Shown here piece after piece: positions 5,598-9,705 of a stretch of DNA of 9,705 bases. The position numbers and the translations under genes were made by a program. The notes under the pieces are model-generated. The model was given only the letters and a program-made list of their open reading frames with translations, was not told the DNA's origin and ran no database searches. Positions within the stretch are counted from its first letter, which is position 1, and every line of letters starts with the position of its first letter. The stretch comes from an uncultured bacterium (lineage in GTDB: Bacteria; Patescibacteriota; Minisyncoccia; Phycocordibacterales; UBA918): contig CAIMDH010000039.1 in assembly GCA_903839715.1 (NCBI GenBank), positions 1-9,705 of the forward strand, given 5' to 3'.

Positions 5598-6131
5598 CTA
5601 GGATTGAGTTAGGATGGCTGCTAAAGATTTTATGGCGCGATGGTGGCGAACTCTTGTTGCCGACTCTGTCATATTAAGAAGTAAAGCGATTTCGGGAAAT
5701 GTGTATCTTGACCAATGATGTAAGGTGATAATTTCTCGCGTCTCTTCATCGAGGGTTTGTAAGGCTCGGGAGACAGCGTCATTAGTATCGGTAGAGTCAG
5801 AAGAGACTGATAAGGTGCTCTCCTCAACATCTACTCGGCGCAATTTTTCAGGCAGTACTTTGGCGTAGTGCTTGGCTAGTTTGCGTTTGGTAATAGTAAA
5901 CACAAAGCTATAAAATTGTGGATCCGAATGATACGAGAATGTGGGCAGTGCTTCGTAGAGATCAATAAACACATCTTGAGTCAAATCGAGCGCCTCTTCT
6001 TCAGTACCCACACGGTAGCGAATATAGGCGTAAATTTTATCAATGAAATACTCGTAGACGTCACGAAAGTGCCCAGATATATCTATGCGACAGTCCTCAA
6101 TCATTAGTTTTAGAGTATTGGTTTCCTTCAT
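5598..6131 (-). CDS. ECF-type RNA polymerase sigma factor (177 aa)
   Basis: It directs RNA polymerase to a specific promoter set, typically in response to envelope signals. Sigma region 2 spans about 22-92, with the core-binding pattern EEEALDLTQDVFIDLYEALP (44-63). Region 4 spans about 117-172, with LDEETREIITLHHWSRYTFP (127-146), then a helix-turn-helix EIALLLNMTESATRVRHHRA (147-166) for the -35 element. A variable acidic linker (100-118) replaces region 3. Its length fits the ECF group. It is the first gene of the operon; the membrane protein follows 3 nt after its stop, the usual sigma/anti-sigma order. Upstream is a shared 101-bp divergent region with ruvX. The regulon is unknown; self-activation would be typical. 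Confidence 0.92.
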   Translation of the reverse strand: MKETNTLKLMIEDCRIDISGHFRDVYEYFIDKIYAYIRYRVGTEEEALDLTQDVFIDLYEALPTFSYHSDPQFYSFVFTITKRKLAKHYAKVLPEKLRRVDVEESTLSVSSDSTDTNDAVSRALQTLDEETREIITLHHWSRYTFPEIALLLNMTESATRVRHHRAIKSLAAILTQS

Positions 6132-6144
6132 ATTGCTTCACTCT

Positions 6145-6150
6145 ACTATA
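6145..6150 (-). promoter_or_regulatory. Candidate -10 of the sigma factor operon
   Basis: TATAGT on the minus strand (6150-6145) lies 13 nt before the ATG at 6131, so it would give a leader of about 7 nt, unlike the leaderless spacing of four other genes here. No good -35 is seen. An ECF-type self-regulated promoter could also lie in 6132-6232, but I cannot identify one. Confidence 0.4.
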
Positions 6151-6217
6151 CAATGGTCGACGATGGCAGAAACGTTACATTAAGGCCACATTGTCTAGTT
6201 TTGGTTTACTGGGAACG

Positions 6218-6226
6218 TGGTATGCT
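6218..6226 (+). promoter_or_regulatory. Extended -10 promoter of ruvX
   Basis: TGG followed by TATGCT (6221-6226) is an extended -10. Six bases separate it from the ATG at 6233, which both supports a leaderless transcript and argues against an upstream start at 6191, because that ATG would precede the promoter. Confidence 0.55.
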
Positions 6227-6232
6227 ACGTTT

Positions 6233-6619
6233 ATGTCTCGACTTATTGGAATTGATGTTGGAAGTAAACGGGTTGGTATTGCGCTTTCAGATGAGGCACA
6301 AATGATGGCTTTCCCGCATGCTGTATTTACACAAGATACTCACTTAGTAAAAAAAATCTGTGCGGTGATCGCTGAAAAGCAGGTTATTGGCATTGTGATT
6401 GGGCACTCCCTAGATAAAGAAGGAAAACCAAACCAGATTCACGAAAGCGCCGAAGCTCTACTGCTTGATTTGACTCTTGAGACTGGTCTCCCTGTTCACT
6501 TAGAGCCAGAGTTGTTTACTACACAAGCCGCTCTCCGTATTCAGGGCCGAAACGATATGACGGACGCTGCTGCTGCGGCATTGATATTAGATAATTTTAT
6601 TACACGAACTAAAAAATAA
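6233..6619 (+). CDS. ruvX: RuvX/YqgF Holliday junction resolvase-like nuclease (128 aa)
   Basis: An RNase H-fold protein of the YqgF family, linked to resolving four-way DNA junctions and, in some bacteria, to 16S rRNA 5' end processing. GIDVGSKRVGIALSD (6-20) carries the first acidic catalytic residue, D8. GIVIGHSLDKEGKPNQ (53-68) matches the glycine-rich strand. EPELFTT (91-97) places E93 where DERLTT of the family has its glutamate, and TDAAAA (110-115) gives the final aspartate D111. The loop between the last two motifs is shorter than usual and lacks the common lysine cluster. A longer reading from 6191 adds 14 residues that do not belong to the family, so the ATG at 6233, just after the promoter, is preferred. 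The tRNA-binding gene follows 4 nt downstream. Confidence 0.9.
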   Translation: MSRLIGIDVGSKRVGIALSDEAQMMAFPHAVFTQDTHLVKKICAVIAEKQVIGIVIGHSLDKEGKPNQIHESAEALLLDLTLETGLPVHLEPELFTTQAALRIQGRNDMTDAAAAALILDNFITRTKK

Positions 6620-6623
6620 TAGT

Positions 6624-6956
6624 ATGGAACAAATTACCTACCAAGATTTTGCAAAGTTGGAGATTAAGATTGGGACTATTCTCTCTGTGGAGGTCGTACC
6701 AGAAGCCGATAAACTCCTGAAGCTCATGGTGGAAGTGGGGGAGGAACAACCACGACAGATTGTTTCGGGTATCCGTACCTATTTTGAAGATCCTCAAGTG
6801 CTGGTTGGAAAGCAGTGTCCCTTTATAACTAATCTCGAACCACGAACCATTAGAGGTTTTGAAAGTCAGGGCATGATTATGGCTGCTAGCAATGAGGATG
6901 CATTTGCACTCCTACACCCACATGTCCCAATGCTGGCTGGCTCTAAGGTTAAATAA
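6624..6956 (+). CDS. Stand-alone tRNA-binding OB-fold protein, MetRS-beta type (110 aa)
   Basis: The whole protein is one EMAP II-like OB-fold domain as found at the C-terminus of many methionyl-tRNA synthetases and as free subunits. Visible signatures are DFAKLEIKIGTILSVEVVPE (8-27), ADKLLKLMVEVGEE (28-41), RQIVSGIRTYFEDPQVLVGK (44-63), NLEPRTIRGFESQGMIMAA (70-88) and a final hydrophobic strand. It probably binds tRNA non-specifically and may dock onto a catalytic synthetase lacking this domain. The related chaperone-like CsaA is a less likely identity, since the SGI and RGFESQGM wording fits the synthetase type better. It starts 4 nt after ruvX, without a Shine-Dalgarno, so it is translated from the same transcript. 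Confidence 0.88.
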   Translation: MEQITYQDFAKLEIKIGTILSVEVVPEADKLLKLMVEVGEEQPRQIVSGIRTYFEDPQVLVGKQCPFITNLEPRTIRGFESQGMIMAASNEDAFALLHPHVPMLAGSKVK

Positions 6957-6968
6957 ATTTTTACTCTT

Positions 6969-6997
6969 AAACTCACAATTCTCAAGATGTGAGTTTT
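6969..6997 (+). terminator. Terminator after the ruvX operon
   Basis: A perfect 9-bp stem, AAACTCACA (6969-6977) with TGTGAGTTT (6988-6996), plus one more T and only 12 nt after the preceding stop, fits a modest intrinsic terminator. The T-run is short, so read-through into the pil operon is possible. Confidence 0.6.
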
Positions 6998-7022
6998 GAC
7001 GTATTTGTGCTGAACGACAGCG

Positions 7023-7028
7023 TATACT
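7023..7028 (+). promoter_or_regulatory. -10 element of the pil operon
   Basis: TATACT sits exactly six bases before the pilM ATG, the same leaderless spacing as at three other genes. TTGACG (6996-7001) looks like a -35 but leaves a 21-nt spacer, longer than standard, and overlaps the end of the terminator stem. Confidence 0.5.
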
Positions 7029-7034
7029 ATACGT

Positions 7035-8129
7035 ATGCGATTATTAAGTGCTCTTTCCCATGTACTGCCACCACCGAACTATATGACACTCCCTAGTGTA
7101 GGGGTGGATATTTCCGATACATCAATGAAATACGTGTGTTTTATTCCTTCACTACGCGCTGATAAAGTACGGGTGCTCCGAGAGTGGGGGGATATTTCTA
7201 TTCCCGAAAATGTCTTGCAGCGGGGAGAGATTAAGGATCAAAAAATCCTTTCGGATGTTCTTCGAGAATTTAAAGAAAAGACCAAGGCAGAATTCATTAG
7301 AGTTTCATTACCGGAAGAGCGGGCGTATATTTTTGAGACAGAAGTAAAGCGAAATGTTCCACTCAAAGAAATTCATAGCCTTTTGGAGTTTCGTTTGGAA
7401 GAGAATGTGCCACTATCTGCTCGTGATGCAATTTTTGATTATGAGCTTCTGCCCGGTAAAGAAAAAAGTCAGACCGCACGGGTGGTGGTGGCTGCGTATC
7501 AACGAGAAACAATTATGCAGTACTATGAGGCGTGCCGCTCAGCTGAGCTGTCCCCGCTTTCTTTTGAAGTAGAAGCACAAGCAATGGCTCGAGCAGTAGT
7601 GCCTGCGTATACTAAAGATACATACATGCTCATTGATTTTGGTAAGACTCGAACTGGAGTTGGTATCGTGAGCGAGGGAACCTTGTTGTACACTTCAACT
7701 ATCGATATCGGTGGGGGACAGTTGTCTCAGGCGATGCGTAAAGTATTAGGCGATGTTGCTGAGTCCGAACTTACTGCCATTAAAAATACGAGTGGTTTGA
7801 TTCGGAGTGTAGATGATGCGCAGACGTACGAAGCATTGATCTCAATTACCTCAGTTATTAAAGATGAAATTGCGTCACGGATGCAGTATTGGCATCTCAA
7901 GGACTCAAACCGCGGTACGCGAAGAATCAAAAAGATAATCCTTTGCGGAGGTAGTGTAAATCTCAATGGACTACCGGAGTACTTAACCGAGTCTTTGGGG
8001 GTATCGTGTGAGCGGGGCGATGTTTGGACTAATGCCTTCCGTACCGATGTGGTAGTGCCACCAATAGAAAAGCGTTATTCTTATGGGTATGCCACAGCGA
8101 TTGGGTTAGCTTTAAAAAATACTGTCTAA
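7035..8129 (+). CDS. pilM: Type IV pilus assembly ATPase-like protein PilM (364 aa)
   Basis: A cytoplasmic actin/FtsA-fold protein that binds the N-terminal tail of PilN and anchors the pilus inner-membrane platform. The nucleotide-binding parts are SVGVDISDTSMKYV (21-34, phosphate 1), MLIDFGKTRTGVGIV (198-212, phosphate 2), DIGGGQLSQAM (224-234) and IILCGGSVNLNGL (301-313, adenosine site). The inserted segment NVPLKEIHSLLEFRLEENVP (107-126) with FDYELL (134-139) is typical of PilM. Length is close to the family norm of about 350. The basic N-terminal extension ending in LPPPNY (11-16) is kept because the promoter spacing points to this ATG; M17 is the alternative start. It is the first gene of the operon, with pilN one base after its stop. 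Confidence 0.92.
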   Translation: MRLLSALSHVLPPPNYMTLPSVGVDISDTSMKYVCFIPSLRADKVRVLREWGDISIPENVLQRGEIKDQKILSDVLREFKEKTKAEFIRVSLPEERAYIFETEVKRNVPLKEIHSLLEFRLEENVPLSARDAIFDYELLPGKEKSQTARVVVAAYQRETIMQYYEACRSAELSPLSFEVEAQAMARAVVPAYTKDTYMLIDFGKTRTGVGIVSEGTLLYTSTIDIGGGQLSQAMRKVLGDVAESELTAIKNTSGLIRSVDDAQTYEALISITSVIKDEIASRMQYWHLKDSNRGTRRIKKIILCGGSVNLNGLPEYLTESLGVSCERGDVWTNAFRTDVVVPPIEKRYSYGYATAIGLALKNTV

Positions 8130-8130
8130 T

Positions 8131-8673
8131 ATGATTAATCTCATTCCACCAGTTGTAAGAAAGGCAATTGTTAAAGAATATTGGGTTCGGGCTGTTTCAG
8201 TATTTTTATCTATAGCAAGCGCTGTGGCTTTGGTGAGTATTGTATTTCTATTACCGGTCTATGTACTGATTTCCTTTCAGGTTGATGTGTATGCACAATC
8301 AGCTAATAAGGTCGCGTCGCGTGTGGCAGAATATGATATATCTGCCTCAGCTCTTGTGAATGCAAATAGCATGGCTCAAAAAATCGTTGAATTACGAGAA
8401 GTAGATAACTTCTTAGCTGCCGCAGAACTCATGGAGTCACTACAAGGTACTGGTATTATGCTTGAAGGATTTGAATTCGGTCGAGACAAAAATGGTCATT
8501 TGACACCAGTACAAGTGACAGGTGAGGCTTTGACTCGCCAGGCATTGGCGGATTTTAGGGATACACTACTGGCACAGTCTTCAATTGCTGAAGTTAATTT
8601 GCCGATATCAAATTTAGCAAAAGATAAAAATATTCAGTTCTCACTATCAGTATCATTTAAGAAGTCTGAATAA
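8131..8673 (+). CDS. pilN: Type IV pilus inner-membrane protein PilN (180 aa)
   Basis: It begins MINLIPP, the conserved cytoplasmic tail with which PilN inserts into a groove of PilM. KEYWVR (15-20) precedes one long membrane helix (about 21-49). The rest should face the outside: a helical stretch (about 52-95), then an alpha-beta domain (about 100-178) of the kind that pairs with PilO. With PilM and PilO it forms the platform that links the pilus motor to the envelope; this cell type probably lacks an outer membrane, so the outer partner may be missing. Only one base separates it from the pilM stop, so translation is coupled without a ribosome-binding site. Confidence 0.88.
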   Translation: MINLIPPVVRKAIVKEYWVRAVSVFLSIASAVALVSIVFLLPVYVLISFQVDVYAQSANKVASRVAEYDISASALVNANSMAQKIVELREVDNFLAAAELMESLQGTGIMLEGFEFGRDKNGHLTPVQVTGEALTRQALADFRDTLLAQSSIAEVNLPISNLAKDKNIQFSLSVSFKKSE

Positions 8674-8676
8674 CGT

Positions 8677-9195
8677 ATGTCTGCTAAAACAAAAAAAATA
8701 TTTTTTATATCCCTCAGTGTTGCTGCAGCAGCCGTATGTGCGTTTGTACTTTTCTTTTTGGAAATTAGGACTCAAGCACTTCGATTGGAAGAACAGGTAA
8801 AAATTCTTACCGAAAACAATACTAAAGAGTCATCCTTTGTTCGACTCAATCGTCTAGTACAAGAGACTGAAGAAGATCGAGCGTTACTCGCTACAAGCTT
8901 TTTTAAGAGCGAAGGGGATAGTATTTCTTTCTTAGGAGAAATTGAAACACTCGCTACTTCACTAGGGTTAACCTTTGAGACCGAAGCACTCGACAAAATT
9001 GAGAGTAAAGAAAAAGGTGAGTTTTTAAAAATGAGTTTTGTGTACGAAGGCAAAAAAGAAACAGTAATGAAATTCTCAAAATTGTTTGAGGTGGCGCCAT
9101 ATCATTCTCGAGTCGAGTCACTGCGATTGCGGAAGGGGTCTGGCGACAATTGGACCGCTGAACTGAGTATGCAAATCATGATTAATTCACTATGA
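8677..9195 (+). CDS. pilO: Type IV pilus inner-membrane protein PilO (172 aa)
   Basis: A short basic tail (MSAKTKK) precedes one membrane helix (about 8-29), then a coiled-coil-like stretch (about 33-70, with LRLEEQVKILTENN), and a C-terminal ferredoxin-like half (about 82-172), the PilO plan. Sequence similarity in this family is low, so the assignment rests on topology and on the order pilM-pilN-pilO. It would heterodimerise with PilN outside the membrane. The gene starts 3 nt after the pilN stop and its own TGA overlaps the next ATG. Confidence 0.8.
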   Translation: MSAKTKKIFFISLSVAAAAVCAFVLFFLEIRTQALRLEEQVKILTENNTKESSFVRLNRLVQETEEDRALLATSFFKSEGDSISFLGEIETLATSLGLTFETEALDKIESKEKGEFLKMSFVYEGKKETVMKFSKLFEVAPYHSRVESLRLRKGSGDNWTAELSMQIMINSL

Positions 9196-9644
9196 TACAA
9201 AATACTTTTGTTAAAAGAATTGCAGCTGGAATTCTACGAAATCATAAGATGACGGTTGTTGAGAGAAATATCATGCATCCTGAAAGGGATTGGTTGATAG
9301 GTATTTTTGTTGGTGCGATTATTGTAACTATTGCAGGAATTTGGAGTTTAAATACATATATTCAATTTAAAAACGTTTCCTTCAGTAGTGCGATCGAATC
9401 GCCTGAGTCAATTATCTATAAAGAGAATCTCGTGAATAGCGCCTTGGTTGATTTTGAAAAACGCAAAGAAGCCTATGAATTACTTAAACAAGAATTAATT
9501 AATAAAAAACAGGTAGCAACTGTGGCTGTGGAGCCGGTAGAAGCAGTAACTGAGATTGTGATTGATGAAGCAAATACTGAGGTAGGAGTAGAACCTGTAG
9601 TAGAAGAAGGTGAGGGCGAGGAGGTGATCAGGGTGGAGTTGTAA
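9192..9644 (+). CDS. Fourth pil-operon protein, unknown single-pass membrane protein (150 aa)
   Basis: I do not recognise a named family. The overlap ATGA (9192-9195) with pilO shows translational coupling and membership of the operon. A basic tail (1-33) leads into one membrane helix (about 34-54, WLIGIFVGAIIVTIAGIW), then a helical stretch (about 72-106) and a tail rich in Val, Glu and Pro that ends strongly acidic. It occupies the place of pilP in Gram-negative operons but lacks a lipobox and any PilP-like domain, so it could be a lineage-specific platform subunit. M28 (9273), MHPERDW, is a credible alternative start close to the membrane helix; the ATGA overlap favours 9192. Confidence 0.7.
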   Translation: MIQNTFVKRIAAGILRNHKMTVVERNIMHPERDWLIGIFVGAIIVTIAGIWSLNTYIQFKNVSFSSAIESPESIIYKENLVNSALVDFEKRKEAYELLKQELINKKQVATVAVEPVEAVTEIVIDEANTEVGVEPVVEEGEGEEVIRVEL

Positions 9645-9670
9645 TGTAAAAAGTTATTTTCCTACGTTTT

Positions 9671-9705
9671 TGCCACGAGGCACAAATAAAAAGACCGGCA
9701 AAGCC
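9671..9705. terminator. Possible terminator region cut by the window edge
   Basis: TGCC (9671-9674) and GGCA (9679-9682) can form a 4-bp stem after a T-run. AAAAAGACCGGCAAAGCC (9688-9705) looks like the left arm of a larger hairpin whose right arm would lie outside the window. No further gene begins before the end. Confidence 0.3.

Noticed and set aside
6191..6232. Upstream start extending ruvX by 14 residues
   Set aside because: The extra residues are outside the family, and the likely -10 at 6221-6226 lies within them.

Overview
The window looks like a piece of a Candidate Phyla Radiation genome (Patescibacteria, most likely the Parcubacteria side). The signs are a pilM-pilN-pilO type IV pilus set with the N-terminal signatures usual there, an ECF sigma factor followed by a DUF5667-like membrane protein, a short RuvX beside a free-standing MetRS-beta-type tRNA-binding domain, a tRNA without encoded CCA, no Shine-Dalgarno sequences, and promoters placed so that most transcripts should be leaderless. 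The assignment is inferred from gene content; no rRNA is present.

Layout. (1) 1-112: tRNA-Arg(GCG) with its promoter. (2) 113-3964: an apparent island inserted at the tRNA 3' end. It carries a small unknown gene on + (299-622) and a two-gene minus-strand operon: a class II Fic AMP-transferase with a C-terminal winged helix, then a 709-aa primase-helicase of the TOTE type. A perfect 12-bp inverted repeat covers the fic promoter. A 24-nt copy of the tRNA 3' end (22/24 identical) closes the island, and a 43-bp imperfect repeat lies near each end. (3) 3945-4186: a gene-free stretch packed with further tRNA 3'-end remnants, a long palindrome made from two facing copies of the tRNA tail, a GC-rich hairpin and a strong terminator. 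(4) 4203-6131, minus: ECF sigma factor and a one-pass membrane protein that is probably its anti-sigma partner. The latter holds an internal 63-residue exact duplication and a very acidic tail. (5) 6233-6956, plus: ruvX and the tRNA-binding OB-fold protein, ending in a terminator. (6) 7035-9644, plus: pilM, pilN, pilO and a fourth small membrane protein in one tight operon.

How they fit together. Regions 4-6 are housekeeping or surface functions: envelope sensing, DNA junction processing, tRNA handling and the pilus inner-membrane platform. Region 2 is the accessory part. Fic and the primase-helicase are 11 nt apart under one apparently self-regulated promoter, which suggests a conflict or defence cassette in which a nucleotide-transferase and a nucleic-acid enzyme act together. 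No integrase, transposase, CRISPR array or rRNA gene is seen in the window.
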